64,000 nt of DNA, from the NCBI GenBank assembly GCA_944325445.1, contig CALVAG010000007.1, positions 62,001 through 126,000 on the forward strand. The letters are read 5' to 3'. The notes below the pieces were generated by a model. The model was not told where the DNA came from and searched no databases. It saw only the letters and a program-made list of their open reading frames with translations. The stretch is from an uncultured Bacteroidales bacterium. Its GTDB lineage: Bacteria > Bacteroidota > Bacteroidia > Bacteroidales > UBA932. How positions within the stretch are numbered: position 1 is the stretch's first letter; the number at the start of each line of letters is the position of its first letter. A program made the translations under genes and the position numbers. This document shows, in pieces, positions 46,183-56,052 of this stretch.

Positions 46183-46213
46183 CAAAGGTAGACATTTTTT
46201 TCTATTTGCCAAA
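46183..46213 (-). promoter_or_regulatory. Promoter of tRNA-Lys
   Basis: Minus strand: -33 TTTG (46210-46213), 19-bp spacer, -7 TACCTTTG (46183-46190), 17 bp before the tRNA. A near-perfect Bacteroidetes promoter. Confidence 0.75.
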
Positions 46214-46263
46214 TATATTTTCAGCATAAATGACCCTGAAACATGAACTTCCTGACATGCAGC

Positions 46264-47574
46264 CTAAATCAGGGACAAAAGCATATAGAGCACTATTCCG
46301 GAGAAATATCCCAAAAGCGCCACCCAGCTGACATGTTTCAGATACCAGCCAAAGGTTATCTTTTCCAGTCCCATGACAACAACGCCTGCCGCAGAGCCTA
46401 TTATGAGAATGCTTCCGCCTATTCCGGCGCAATAGGCCAGCAGCTCCCAGAATGTCCCGTCTACGGTATATACCATCTGTTCTGCCGTAGCCAAAGATGC
46501 CGGTATCAAATCATACATTCCCATGCAGCTTGCCACAAGAGGCACGTTGTCCACTACCGCCGACAACAGACCGATTATGCCGGTAACGATATACGGATTA
46601 CTGTTGAAGGTATCGTCGAGATAGGCTCCGAACGAACGGAGGACTCCCGTTTCATCCAGTGCCGACACTGCCGTCAGAATACCTAAGAAGAAGAGGATTG
46701 TATTCATGTCGATTTTATGAAGCAGCTCGGAGACATCGCCGATTCTCGAATGGCGCTCACCCTTCTTTCTGTAGAATACTATCTCTGTCACTATCCATAA
46801 TAGCGACAGTACCAGCAAAATTCCCATAAATGGGGCCAGATGGGTCAGCATTTTGAATATCGGGACAAAAAGCAGCCCCCCTACTCCTATCGCAAAAACG
46901 AGTTTCTTCTCTTTTCTTGTAACCATGGCCTCACGTGAATCCGGAGCCGGTTCGTTATCCCTTATCGATACGATGTCGCCTTTTAACCTCGTACCTATCA
47001 GAAGCGCGGGAATGACCACAGATATTACGGAAGGGAAAAAGAGACTCGTTATCACTCCGCCTGAAGAAATATTGCCCTTTACCCATAACATTATGGTAGT
47101 CACATCTCCTATCGGAGAAAAGGCGCCGCCGCTGTTTGCAGCCAGAATCACCATGGATGCATAGTATAACCGCTCCTCCCTGCTATCCACCAACTTGCGC
47201 AAAACCATTATCATTACGATGGCTGTGGTAAGGTTATCCAATACCGCGGAGAGAAAAAAGGTAAAGAAGGTTATTTTCCATAAAAGTGCCTTTTTGCTTC
47301 TGGAATGCAGCCTGCGTCTTACGAAATTGAATCCGCCGTAAGTATCCACGACTTCGACTATGACCATTGCTCCCATCAGGAAAAAGAGAATTTCGCTTGT
47401 CTCTCCAAGGGCCCCCACGAAACTTTCGCTGTTGATTCCGAAACTCAGGCTGTACAATATCCAGCAGACTACACACATCAGCATGGCAACAGCCGTCTTG
47501 CTTATTTTGGTAACGCTTTCAAACGCAATCAGAAGATAACCGAGAATAAATACTCCTACTATAAGAGCCGTCAT
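46264..47574 (-). CDS. nhaD: NhaD-type Na+/H+ antiporter
   Basis: 436 residues, about 11-12 membrane helices. NhaD/ArsB-superfamily phrases: FFLMGAMVIVEVVDTYGGF, FFLSAVLDNLTTAIVM, ANSGGAFSPIGDVTTIMLW, and the second-half repeat SAVVDNVPLVASCMGMYD. Exports Na+ (or Li+) in exchange for protons. Monocistronic and divergent from the CDF gene. Confidence 0.88.
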   Translation of the reverse strand: MTALIVGVFILGYLLIAFESVTKISKTAVAMLMCVVCWILYSLSFGINSESFVGALGETSEILFFLMGAMVIVEVVDTYGGFNFVRRRLHSRSKKALLWKITFFTFFLSAVLDNLTTAIVMIMVLRKLVDSREERLYYASMVILAANSGGAFSPIGDVTTIMLWVKGNISSGGVITSLFFPSVISVVIPALLIGTRLKGDIVSIRDNEPAPDSREAMVTRKEKKLVFAIGVGGLLFVPIFKMLTHLAPFMGILLVLSLLWIVTEIVFYRKKGERHSRIGDVSELLHKIDMNTILFFLGILTAVSALDETGVLRSFGAYLDDTFNSNPYIVTGIIGLLSAVVDNVPLVASCMGMYDLIPASLATAEQMVYTVDGTFWELLAYCAGIGGSILIIGSAAGVVVMGLEKITFGWYLKHVSWVALLGYFSGIVLYMLLSLI

Positions 47575-47712
47575 ATCACAAAATTAAAAATGAAAGGACA
47601 AATTTAATTCAAATCATATTATACATCAAACATTCCGACAGACTATTCATTTTTTTTACCCACCATATTCCATTTTTTACTACTTTTAAGGGCGTAAAGA
47701 ACACCTGCGATT

Positions 47713-48639
47713 ATGGATTGCAAGCATGGACATAAACATGAAGACCATCATCACGAGCACCACGTCGAAATCAAATCGCTCAATACGGCATTTACAGTAG
47801 GTATCATACTGAATTTGCTGTTTGTGGCAGTGGAGTCCCTGTACGGTCTTATTACAGGTTCAGTAGGGCTGCTGTCGGATGCAGGGCATAACCTGAGCGA
47901 TGTCACCTCGCTTATCCTGGCCATGATGGCATTCAGGCTTGCAAGAATAAAGGCTACGAAAAACTACACGTACGGCTACAAAAAAGGAACGATTCTGGTC
48001 AGCCTAACCAACGCCATATTGCTTATAGTCGCGGTAATATTCATAATCAAGGAGAGCATATACAAAATCATCCATCCGGTGGACTCCTCTACTTTGGGAG
48101 ATACCATAATCTGGGTTGCCGCCATAGGAATTGCAATAAACGGAATCACGGCATGGCTCTTCATGAAAGACAAAGAGAAGGATCTCAATATAAAGGGGGC
48201 TTTCCTGCATATGGCGGCGGATACGCTGGTCTCCATAAGCGTGGTCGTTTCCGGAATCATTATAAAATATACAGGCTGGAGTATCATAGATCCCGTTATC
48301 GGGCTGCTTATTGCCATAGTGATAGTGATCTCGACATGGAGCCTGCTTTCAAAAAGCATCAGGCTCGCAATAGACGGTGTCCCCGGAAACGTAAACCTCG
48401 ACAAGGTAGCGAAATGCATACTCTCCGTACCCGGAGTAAAAGAGTACCACCATATGCACGTATGGGCCATAAGTACAACTGAAAATGCACTTACAGCCCA
48501 TATCGTAGTCGATGATATCGGAGCCATGGAGCAGATAAAGGAGCAAATAAAAAGAGAGCTTGCCGAGGCAGGCATATCTCACGCCACTTTAGAGATAGAA
48601 AGTCCCGACAGCCGCTGCTGCAAGATGTGCGACAATTAA
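47713..48639 (+). CDS. Cation diffusion facilitator (Zn2+/Cd2+/Co2+ exporter)
   Basis: 308 residues, six membrane helices. The N-terminus is a His-rich tag (KHGHKHEDHHHEHH). Metal-site motifs are in TM2 (LLSDAGHNLSD) and TM5 (HMAADTLVS), the HxxxD type of Zn CDFs such as ZitB/CzcD. The C-terminal cytoplasmic domain ends in a Cys-rich CCKMC. Exports metal to the periplasm, complementing the RND system nearby. Confidence 0.9.
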   Translation: MDCKHGHKHEDHHHEHHVEIKSLNTAFTVGIILNLLFVAVESLYGLITGSVGLLSDAGHNLSDVTSLILAMMAFRLARIKATKNYTYGYKKGTILVSLTNAILLIVAVIFIIKESIYKIIHPVDSSTLGDTIIWVAAIGIAINGITAWLFMKDKEKDLNIKGAFLHMAADTLVSISVVVSGIIIKYTGWSIIDPVIGLLIAIVIVISTWSLLSKSIRLAIDGVPGNVNLDKVAKCILSVPGVKEYHHMHVWAISTTENALTAHIVVDDIGAMEQIKEQIKRELAEAGISHATLEIESPDSRCCKMCDN

Positions 48640-48654
48640 AAAAGGAGTATTATT

Positions 48655-49134
48655 ATGGACGAGACAGAAATAGCAAGAAGGGAAGCGAGAGCCGAAGAGC
48701 TGTTCAGAATGGGATTCAACTGCACCCAAAGCGTAGCAGGTGCGTGGGCAGACTATTACGGTATGGACTTCAACTTTGCAGTCAGGATTTCAGCCTCTTT
48801 CGGAGGCGGTATAGGAAGGATGCGCGAAACATGCGGAGCAGCATGCGGAATGTTCCTGCTTGCCGGATTGGAAACAGGATGTACAGACCCTTCCGACCGT
48901 GAAGGCAAAAGTGCGAACTATAAGGTCGTGCAGTCCCTTGCCGAAAAATTCAAAGAGCATAACGGCTATCTCAAATGCAGGGATATGCTTGAAGCGATGA
49001 AAGACAAAAAGGCCATAGAGCCGGGATATCAGGCAGAAGAGAGGACAGACAATTACTACAAAAAAAGGCCCTGTATACAGATAATCCGTTCTGCGGCCAG
49101 AATCTACGGTGAATTTCTAATGAACAAATCATAG
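48655..49134 (+). CDS. C-GCAxxG-C-C family protein
   Basis: 159 residues. Cysteine spacing fits the C-GCAxxG-C-C family: FNCTQS, then CGAACG, ETGCTD and LKCRD; a further Cys is near the end. Such proteins probably bind a metal or Fe-S cofactor and often lie near redox or metal genes. It starts 15 bp after the CDF gene, so they are co-transcribed. Confidence 0.8.
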   Translation: MDETEIARREARAEELFRMGFNCTQSVAGAWADYYGMDFNFAVRISASFGGGIGRMRETCGAACGMFLLAGLETGCTDPSDREGKSANYKVVQSLAEKFKEHNGYLKCRDMLEAMKDKKAIEPGYQAEERTDNYYKKRPCIQIIRSAARIYGEFLMNKS

Positions 49135-49170
49135 ACAATTATGTTTATTTCAAATAAAAGGGGAAAAAAG

Positions 49171-49632
49171 ATGAAAAAAGCACTATTGTTTCTCGCATTT
49201 TTCTGCACTATCGCTATTGGTGCAAATGCACAAAATGGCTATAAGAATGCCATAGGTATCAGGGGATTGATGAATATCGACATCTCTTATCAGCGTTACA
49301 TCAGCGCCCAAACCAGAATGGAGGGCACCATCGGATTCGATTATTACGGTTTCAGCGTAGCCGGAATACACCAGTGGACATTCGAACTGCCCATTAACAC
49401 AGACGGCATCTGGCAATGGTATGCCGGTGCAGGTGCCGGATTGGGTTCCTGGGACAGGAATAAATATGACAAAGGATTCAGCCTCGGAGTTTTGGGACAG
49501 GTCGGCATAGAATACACCTTCGCCGGAATTCCGCTTTTGCTATCTCTCGATTACCGTCCGGGATTCTATTTCCTGCCTGAAGCAAGGTTCGATTTCAGGG
49601 GAGTGGCACTCGGCATAAGATATTGCTTCTAA
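49171..49632 (+). CDS. Small secreted outer-membrane beta-barrel protein
   Basis: 153 residues from ATG 49171, where a signal peptide begins ([18 protein letters not shown]). The mature part has alternating aromatic strands and ends in GIRYCF, an aromatic barrel terminus. It follows the C-GCAxxG-C-C gene by 36 bp. The stop is shared with the convergent CCA-enzyme gene by 4 bp overlap. Function unknown. Confidence 0.65.
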   Translation: MKKALLFLAFFCTIAIGANAQNGYKNAIGIRGLMNIDISYQRYISAQTRMEGTIGFDYYGFSVAGIHQWTFELPINTDGIWQWYAGAGAGLGSWDRNKYDKGFSLGVLGQVGIEYTFAGIPLLLSLDYRPGFYFLPEARFDFRGVALGIRYCF

Positions 49633-51041
49633 AGCGAAGCGTCGCCAAGCCCGATTTCAGCAGCCTTCTGCTCCATGAGGGCATATGCCTGATTAACGTC
49701 ATTTTCGATTTTGCCGTCGAGAATGGCGTTTTTTATATACTCCTTGATCTCCCCTATCTCCCTGCATGGGGGAATATTGTAACGCGCCATTATCATCTCT
49801 CCAGTAATAGGGTTCTTGAAGTTTCTTATGGCATCTTTCTCCTCTACCTCCACCAGTTTCTGTTTGACCAGCGCGAAATTATTCTTATGCTTAATGACCA
49901 CCTTGTCGTTTTTCGAAGTTATATCGGCTTCGCACAGCGTCATAAGGTCATCTATATCATCTCCGGCATCGAACAGAAGTCTGCGTATGGCCGAATCGGT
50001 CACTTCATCCTGTACCAAAGCGATAGGCCTCAAATGAAGCTGCACCAGTTTCTGCACATACTTCATCTTTTCATTCAAAGGCATCTTCAACTGTTTAAAG
50101 ATGCCAGGAACCATTTTTGCCCCTATATAATCATGACTGTGGAATGTCCACCCGACCGACGGTTCGAATCTTTTGGTCTGAGGCTTTCCTATATCATGCA
50201 ATAACGCCGCCCACCGCAGCCAAAGATTATCGGACTTTTCAGCCACATTGTCCACCACCTGCAACGTATGGGCGAAATTATCCTTATGCCCCTTGCCGTC
50301 TACCATCTCGACTCCCTTAAGGTTGGAGATTTGCGGCAATATCTTGGGCAATAAACCTGTCTGTTCCAGAAGTTTGAACCCTACAGACGGTTTGGGAGAA
50401 AGCAGTATCTTATGCAGTTCATCGCTTATCCTTTCCCTTGAAAGAATACCGAGTCTCTCCTTGTTGCGTGCGATAGATGCCAGAGACTCGGGAACTATGG
50501 TAAATGAAAGTTGCGAAGCAAAACGTATAGCCCTTATCATACGCAAAGGGTCATCGCTGTAAGTGGTGTCTGGATCGAGCGGAGTACGAATAAGACCGGC
50601 CTGCAGATCCTTTACGCCGTTGAAAGGGTCTACGAGGTTTCCGAAATCCTCCTCCTGCAGACTGAATGCAAGAGCATTTATCGTAAAGTCGCGCCTTTTC
50701 TGGTCATCTTCCAGGGTGCCGTTCTCCACAATGGGATTTCTGGAATCCGACCTGTACGATTCCTTTCTTGCCCCTACAAACTCTATCTCCATCCCCTTGT
50801 ACTTAAACATAGCCGTTCCAAAACGTTTAAATACGGAAAGTTTGCTTCCGACCTTCGCCGCTGCCTTAGCTGCAATCTCTATTCCGCTTCCTTCAACCAC
50901 AATATCAATATCCTTGCAATGACGTCCGAGGAAACAGTCTCTTACATAACCGCCTATTACATAAGCACGTACCCCAGACTCCTTTGCTACCTGAGAAACT
51001 ATCCTGAATATATCGTTACCGAGAAACTCTATGTTCTGCAT
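49629..51041 (-). CDS. cca: CCA tRNA nucleotidyltransferase with HD domain
   Basis: 470 residues from ATG 51041. Nucleotidyltransferase head: [13 protein letters not shown], then the acidic pair in [30 protein letters not shown]; then an HD phosphohydrolase domain ([11 protein letters not shown]). It adds or repairs tRNA 3' CCA ends. Its start overlaps the HsdR-N-like gene by 26 bp. Confidence 0.9.
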   Translation of the reverse strand: MQNIEFLGNDIFRIVSQVAKESGVRAYVIGGYVRDCFLGRHCKDIDIVVEGSGIEIAAKAAAKVGSKLSVFKRFGTAMFKYKGMEIEFVGARKESYRSDSRNPIVENGTLEDDQKRRDFTINALAFSLQEEDFGNLVDPFNGVKDLQAGLIRTPLDPDTTYSDDPLRMIRAIRFASQLSFTIVPESLASIARNKERLGILSRERISDELHKILLSPKPSVGFKLLEQTGLLPKILPQISNLKGVEMVDGKGHKDNFAHTLQVVDNVAEKSDNLWLRWAALLHDIGKPQTKRFEPSVGWTFHSHDYIGAKMVPGIFKQLKMPLNEKMKYVQKLVQLHLRPIALVQDEVTDSAIRRLLFDAGDDIDDLMTLCEADITSKNDKVVIKHKNNFALVKQKLVEVEEKDAIRNFKNPITGEMIMARYNIPPCREIGEIKEYIKNAILDGKIENDVNQAYALMEQKAAEIGLGDASL

Positions 51042-51432
51042 AATTTGGAATATCTGATATAAATCTGTAACGGCCCTGACTGCCGTCAAATTCGAAGGCA
51101 AAGGTAACAACTCCGTTTGTAATTGTTAAATATTTTACCTTCAAGACCATATTATACCGGCAAACCTGCTCTAACGTATTCTGGTCGAGAGTTACCGAAG
51201 GAGCTTTGCATTCTACTATCATTACAGGCCGCAAACTGTTCGAAAAACAGACGATATCGCATCTGTAATCCTTTTTACCCAACTTTATGCAATACTCGCT
51301 GGCCATAAGGGCAAGAGGATACCCCCGCCGCTCGTTCAACCAGCGTATGAATCCCTGCCTCACCTGTTCTTCAGGAGTAAGGGCCACATACTTTTTACGC
51401 AACGGATCGAATATTTCTCCTCTTTCTGCCAT
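51016..51432 (-). CDS. HsdR N-terminal-type (PD-(D/E)xK-like) domain protein
   Basis: 138 residues from ATG 51432 (upstream TTG 51462 is possible). It matches the type I restriction HsdR N-terminal nuclease-like region: [12 protein letters not shown], then [11 protein letters not shown] and MIVECKAPS (D-x(n)-ExK core). It stands alone without HsdM/HsdS and is translationally overlapped with cca, so a housekeeping nucleic-acid role is more likely than restriction. Confidence 0.75.
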   Translation of the reverse strand: MAERGEIFDPLRKKYVALTPEEQVRQGFIRWLNERRGYPLALMASEYCIKLGKKDYRCDIVCFSNSLRPVMIVECKAPSVTLDQNTLEQVCRYNMVLKVKYLTITNGVVTFAFEFDGSQGRYRFISDIPNYAEHRVSR

Positions 51433-51525
51433 ACGATACGCATTATTGCAAGCTTCCGGCAATCGCCCAAAAATAAAAAAAATTTGTAAATTAGCTGCCC
51501 TGTTTGCTGTCGGAATAGAGTATAG

Positions 51526-52536
51526 ATGGATTTTTTACAACTTATAGAGGAAATCGACAATAGAGTATTCAAACCTGTCTACATTTTGATGGGCGAGGAG
51601 CCGTATTACAACGACATCATCGTAGAGCATCTGATGGATAAGGCCTTGCAACCGGAAGAGAGGGATTTCAACCAGATGATAGTTTACGGTTCGGATACGA
51701 CGGCAGCGGAAATAGTTTCACTTGCAAGGCGGTATCCGGTATTCGCCCCGCGGCAGCTTATCATTGTAAAAGAGGCGCAGGCGCTCACCAAATCGGAACA
51801 GCTGGAGATGTATATCCAGTCTCCCGTCCCTGAAACGGTTCTGGCACTTGTCTATACCGGCAAATCCATAGACAAGCGAAGCGGCCTATATAAAAAGGCC
51901 AAGCTTGCAGCCGAAATCTTTGAATCTAAAATGTTGCCTGAATGGAAAGTCGCACAATGGATTACCGACTACACGGCAAAAAAGGGGGTAACCATTGTTC
52001 CGGATGCAGCCTCGCTTATGGCGGAGCATACTGGAAACAGCCTGAGGAAAATCGTGCTGGAAATAGATAAACTTTTAAAGGTTATTCCCGAAGAGAGCAG
52101 ACAAATCTCCGTCAAGGATATTGAGGACAACATAGGTATAAGCCGCGAGTTTTCCGCTTTCGAGTTATGCAATGCGCTATCCTACAAAAACGGGGACAAT
52201 GCCTTTAAAATCGCACATTATTTCGGAGAAAATCCAAAAAAGTATCCGTTGCTCATGACATTGGGAGCGCTTTTTTTCTACTTTTCGAAACTTCTGAGAA
52301 TCCATGCATATTTAAGGAAGGAGAATATCGTAACGGCAGATGCAATCAGAAAAGCCGGGGTCTATCCTTCGCAGGAGAAGCAGTATCAGGCGGCCATAAG
52401 GAATTTCTCTTTCAACAAAGCCATGGCTGTAATTGCGTATATTAAAGAGTGCGATTTCAAAAGCAAAAGTTCCGCAGCCGGTACGGCCAATGAGGGTGAT
52501 CTGCTTATGGAGCTTGTATCCAGAATCCTTCACTGA
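51526..52536 (+). CDS. holA: DNA polymerase III subunit delta
   Basis: 336 residues with the delta N-terminal AAA-like fold: VYILMGEEPYYNDIIVEHL, RRYPVFAPRQLIIVKEAQ, then the lid and C-terminal helical collar domain (YFSKLLRIHAYLRKE). Clamp-loader subunit. Divergent from the HsdR-N-like gene. Confidence 0.88.
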   Translation: MDFLQLIEEIDNRVFKPVYILMGEEPYYNDIIVEHLMDKALQPEERDFNQMIVYGSDTTAAEIVSLARRYPVFAPRQLIIVKEAQALTKSEQLEMYIQSPVPETVLALVYTGKSIDKRSGLYKKAKLAAEIFESKMLPEWKVAQWITDYTAKKGVTIVPDAASLMAEHTGNSLRKIVLEIDKLLKVIPEESRQISVKDIEDNIGISREFSAFELCNALSYKNGDNAFKIAHYFGENPKKYPLLMTLGALFFYFSKLLRIHAYLRKENIVTADAIRKAGVYPSQEKQYQAAIRNFSFNKAMAVIAYIKECDFKSKSSAAGTANEGDLLMELVSRILH

Positions 52537-52581
52537 GGTGTCACATGATTGCTGCGGATTGCGGATTGCCGGCATGCAATC

Positions 52582-54651
52582 TTAATATGGGTCTACATCT
52601 ATAATAACCGAAGAACTCCCCACCCCCAAACCGTCAACAATCCTTTTAACGGTCTTTTTGTTTTCGAGCAAGGCTTTGTCGCGTTTCAGTTTAATATAAA
52701 AGCATTTGAGCCACTCGCCGCGGATTTTTTCAATAGCGGGTACGAACGGACCGGAAATTTCGCCGGCATGGGAGGCATCGAGGCGGAGCGAGAGCGTTTC
52801 GCAGATAGCATCGAGCTTTTGGGGATTTCTGTTTTTAACGGTCAGCTTTATCATACGTACAAAAGGAGCGAATTTATACTCGGCGCGCTCCTTAAAGAGT
52901 TCTTTATTGATGGATTGCGTATTTAATTTGCGTACTGCGGGATATGATTTCAAAAATGAAATTACGGGATGCTCCTTGTTATTTGTCTGAAGCAACACTT
53001 TTCCCCGGTCGTTTCTCCGTCCTGCCCTGCCTATGAGTTGGGAAAAGAGCTGGAGGGCCCGTTCATCCGCCCTGAAATCTTGTACACCGAGAATCAATTG
53101 TGCATCAAGTATTGCAACGAGCTCAAGATTCTCGAAATCGAACCCCTTTCCAATCATCTGGGTTCCTACCAGTATATCTGTCGCGCCTTGCGAAAAGAGT
53201 TTTATTACAGATTCTGCGTTGCGTTTGCTTTTCGTAATATCTGCATCGAAACGGGCTATGGAAGCCTCAGGAAAAAGAATTTTAAGTTCCTCTTCTATCT
53301 TTTCGGTTCCGGCTCCGGGATAATTGAACGAAGTACTGCCGCACTTTTTACACTTTCCGTTGAACTTTACGGTATAATCGCAATAGTGGCAACTGAGAGT
53401 ACCGTTATATTTGTGATAGCTGAGAACTACATTGCAATGAGGGCATTTGGGAATATCCCCGCAATTCGCGCACTCCACCAACGGAGAATATGAACGCCTG
53501 TTCTTGAATACGAGCACCTGTTTTTTCCTTTCCAATGTACGGCGTATTTCATTTATGAGCTGCTGCGAAAAGGAGCCTTTCATCTGTCCCGATTTTCTGG
53601 CTGCGACAGTATCAATTATTTCGACCTTTGCATCTTGTGCTCCGTAATACTTTTCTGCAAGTTCGACCTTGGCAAATCTGCCTATAGAACAATTATATTC
53701 GCTCTCAAGAGAAGGCGTTGCTGAACCCATAAGTATATTCGAACCAAACTCCGACGCCAATATTACAGCGGCATCACGGGCATGGTATCTGGGTGCAGGT
53801 TCGCTCTGCTTGTAACTGCTGTCATGCTCTTCGTCCACTATCACGAGCCCGAGATTGCGGTAAGGAAGAAATAGTGCAGACCTTGTACCAAGCACGACGA
53901 CAGGTTCTTGCGAATCATATGAGAGTATGTCGTGAATTCTCCTGCGCTCCGCTACAGTCTGCCCTGAATGGAATACGAGCAGCCGCTCTCCGAAAATTTT
54001 CTTCAATCTGCTCTGCAAGGCCCGGCTCAACGCTATCTCCGGCACCATATAAAGCACGTTTTTACCCTGCTCCAACTCTTTTATCGCAAGCGATACATAT
54101 ATCTCCGTTTTGCCGCTGCCGGCAACTCCATGCAAGAGGACCGGTTTGTGAGCGGACGCGAAAAATTCTCCGATTTTTGCAAATACACCGTTTTGCGCGA
54201 CGGATAGATCAGGCATCCTCGATACCAACGGGTTTTCCCGCTCCTGCTGCCCGAGCTGCCCGAAAAACTGTTCAGGCGTTTTCCTGGATTTTACCTCCTG
54301 CTGCCTCAATATCGAAAACGGCCAGGCGGCCTTATATACCTCTCCCACCGTACAGAGATAATAATCCGCAATTTTCTTCCAATACCCGATTTCCCTTAAA
54401 GAGACCTTGGAGTAAGGCTCCAATGACAATATGCTTTTATAAACGATATCGGATTTCAGGCCATGCGTCCCGTCATGTACAGACTCAACTACCCCGCAAT
54501 ATTTTTTCGTGGCGAGCTCCACGACTACTCTGCTTCCGGCTTCGCACGCCGCGAAATCCGGAGTCTGCGGTATTATATATGTTGCAGCTCCATTTAGCCT
54601 GACAGGGAGTATCACATCTGCATATCTCTGATTTTCCGATCTTTTCATCAT
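52582..54651 (-). CDS. priA: Primosomal replication protein N' (PriA helicase)
   Basis: 689 residues, shorter than E. coli (732). Helicase motifs Walker A GVAGSGKTEIY and Walker B VIVDEEHDSSYKQ; two zinc-binding clusters of eight Cys (CANCGDIPKCPHC, CHYCDY, CKKCG). N-terminal DNA-binding domain is present but compact. Restarts stalled forks. Convergent with holA, 45 bp apart. Two adjacent ATGs (54651, 54648). Confidence 0.9.
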   Translation of the reverse strand: MMKRSENQRYADVILPVRLNGAATYIIPQTPDFAACEAGSRVVVELATKKYCGVVESVHDGTHGLKSDIVYKSILSLEPYSKVSLREIGYWKKIADYYLCTVGEVYKAAWPFSILRQQEVKSRKTPEQFFGQLGQQERENPLVSRMPDLSVAQNGVFAKIGEFFASAHKPVLLHGVAGSGKTEIYVSLAIKELEQGKNVLYMVPEIALSRALQSRLKKIFGERLLVFHSGQTVAERRRIHDILSYDSQEPVVVLGTRSALFLPYRNLGLVIVDEEHDSSYKQSEPAPRYHARDAAVILASEFGSNILMGSATPSLESEYNCSIGRFAKVELAEKYYGAQDAKVEIIDTVAARKSGQMKGSFSQQLINEIRRTLERKKQVLVFKNRRSYSPLVECANCGDIPKCPHCNVVLSYHKYNGTLSCHYCDYTVKFNGKCKKCGSTSFNYPGAGTEKIEEELKILFPEASIARFDADITKSKRNAESVIKLFSQGATDILVGTQMIGKGFDFENLELVAILDAQLILGVQDFRADERALQLFSQLIGRAGRRNDRGKVLLQTNNKEHPVISFLKSYPAVRKLNTQSINKELFKERAEYKFAPFVRMIKLTVKNRNPQKLDAICETLSLRLDASHAGEISGPFVPAIEKIRGEWLKCFYIKLKRDKALLENKKTVKRIVDGLGVGSSSVIIDVDPY

Positions 54652-54722
54652 TTTACAATCTGCCGCAAACGGAACGTAAAGATAATGTTTTTTATTCTCC
54701 CCTAGAGAAAAACGAATTTAAA

Positions 54723-54753
54723 TTTGTCGGTTTAAAAAATATGCATATCTTTG
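54723..54753 (+). promoter_or_regulatory. Promoter of tRNA-Phe
   Basis: -33 TTTG (54723-54726), 19-bp spacer, -7 TATCTTTG (54746-54753), 35 bp before the tRNA. It is a strong match to the Bacteroidetes consensus. Confidence 0.75.
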
Positions 54754-54788
54754 CAACCTCAAACGGAAAATATCGTTTGAACCAAAAT

Positions 54789-54864
54789 GGTGCCATAGCT
54801 CAGTTGGTAGAGCAAAGGACTGAAAATCCTTGTGTCCCTGGTTCGATTCCCGGTGGCACCACCA
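54789..54864 (+). tRNA. tRNA-Phe (GAA)
   Basis: Acceptor GGTGCCA/TGGCACC, D-arm AGCTCAGTTGGTAGAGC, anticodon loop CTGAAAA (GAA), T-arm CTGGTTCGATTCCCGG, encoded CCA. Bases 54841-54855 are repeated at 56751-56765, which marks it as the target of an integrated element. Confidence 0.95.
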
Positions 54865-54871
54865 AAAAGAC

Positions 54872-54902
54872 AGAGAGTTGCAGAAATGCGGCTCTCTTTT
54901 TT
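54872..54902 (+). terminator. Terminator of tRNA-Phe
   Basis: AGAGAG/CTCTCT stem (54872-54877/54892-54897) with inner GCA/TGC and two G-T pairs around a GAAA tetraloop, then TTTTTT. It lies inside the island side of the att repeat. Confidence 0.75.
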
Positions 54903-55057
54903 GTTGTGTAATAAGGGTTGAAATGGTCTTGAAAGCCTGACTTGCTTCCAAGATACGCCTTACACCGCTTTGCAAACCTCTTGTTTTAATCACATAATTC
55001 CTTGATTGATAAGCCAATAATTACACAAAACCTCTATTGTTTTTCAATTTTTATAAT

Positions 55058-55065
55058 TATATTTG
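55058..55065 (+). promoter_or_regulatory. -7 box upstream of the Fic gene
   Basis: TATATTTG (55058-55065) with TTG at 55037-55039, an 18-bp spacer. Transcription would start near 55072, after the ATG at 55069, so the ATG at 55141 is favoured as translation start. Confidence 0.45.
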
Positions 55066-55140
55066 CAAATGCCATCGATTTATTATTGGAAACATAAAAG
55101 AGCAAGCGGGAATTATCGAACTTATTTAAGGAATCGGGAT

Positions 55141-56052
55141 ATGGATTTAAATGATAAAGAATTGAAAGTCTCGCACAAGTTCTCCATCCGTTTTTATCAG
55201 GATCATGAAGTACGGGCCGTTTGGGATGAAGTCAATTCCAAATGGTGGTTCTCCGCCATTGATATAATACGGGCTATCAATGACGAATCAGACTATGTCA
55301 AGGCCGGAAACTATTGGCGTTGGCTCAAACGGAAATTGAATGCGGATGGTGTCCGACTCGTGAGTGTCACTCACGAGTTCAAATTTGAGGCGCCCGATGG
55401 CAAACGAAGGGCAGCTGATGCGCTCGACAATTTGTGTGTGGAAACCTTGGCAAAGCATTATCCCAATAATAAAGCCAACCGCTTTTTGGATTGGTTCACT
55501 TATAGCGACAACACCATTGACGGCCAAAGCCGCAAGAAAGCATATTCCCTTTTTGAAAGCGGACTGCTTAAAACCTTGGAACCGGGAAGCGTAAAATGTT
55601 TACAGCAAATACACGCATATATTTTTGGAGGCCTTTATGATTTCGCAGGCCAAATCAGGAACAAGAACATCAGCAAGGGCGGTTTTACTTTTGCCAATGC
55701 TCTACATTTCCCCATTATATTGAAGAATATTGAGAATATGCCTGAAACGACTTTTGATGAAATTGCAGATAAGTATGTGGAAATGAATGTGGCGCATCCA
55801 TTCATGGAGGGTAACGGGCGCAGCACGCGGATATGGCTGGATCTCATGCTAAGGCGTTCATTGAAAAAGTGCGTGGATTGGAGCAAGATAGACAAGAGAG
55901 ACTATCTGGATGCCATGCGCAGGAGTATCACAGATACTTCATCTATTAAAGCATTGCTGAATAATGCCTTGACAGACAAAATTGACGACAGGGAAACTTT
56001 CATGAAAGGTATCGACTATTCTTATTATTATGAGCAGAAGGATGAAGTATGA
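55141..56052 (+). CDS. Fic-domain protein with N-terminal Bro-N-like domain
   Basis: 303 residues from ATG 55141; an in-frame TTG 55063 / ATG 55069 lies upstream but overlaps the predicted promoter. Residues ~15-100 resemble the Bro-N/antirepressor domain (VRAVWDEVNSKWWFSAIDIIRAI, YWRWLKRKL). The C-terminal part has the Fic active site HPFMEGNGRSTR with catalytic His. Fic proteins transfer AMP (or other nucleotides) to target hydroxyls. The target is unknown. It is the only intact gene of the tRNA-Phe island. Confidence 0.75.
   Translation: MDLNDKELKVSHKFSIRFYQDHEVRAVWDEVNSKWWFSAIDIIRAINDESDYVKAGNYWRWLKRKLNADGVRLVSVTHEFKFEAPDGKRRAADALDNLCVETLAKHYPNNKANRFLDWFTYSDNTIDGQSRKKAYSLFESGLLKTLEPGSVKCLQQIHAYIFGGLYDFAGQIRNKNISKGGFTFANALHFPIILKNIENMPETTFDEIADKYVEMNVAHPFMEGNGRSTRIWLDLMLRRSLKKCVDWSKIDKRDYLDAMRRSITDTSSIKALLNNALTDKIDDRETFMKGIDYSYYYEQKDEV

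Noticed and set aside
51016..51432. Type I restriction-modification system
   Set aside because: Only an HsdR N-terminal-like domain is present; there is no helicase, HsdM or HsdS nearby.
52564..52581. GATTGC/GCAATC hairpin between holA and priA as a terminator
   Set aside because: The stem is short and there is no T-run on either strand.
52793..54602. Long plus-strand open frames opposite priA
   Set aside because: Shadows of priA; the minus-strand product has full helicase and zinc motifs.
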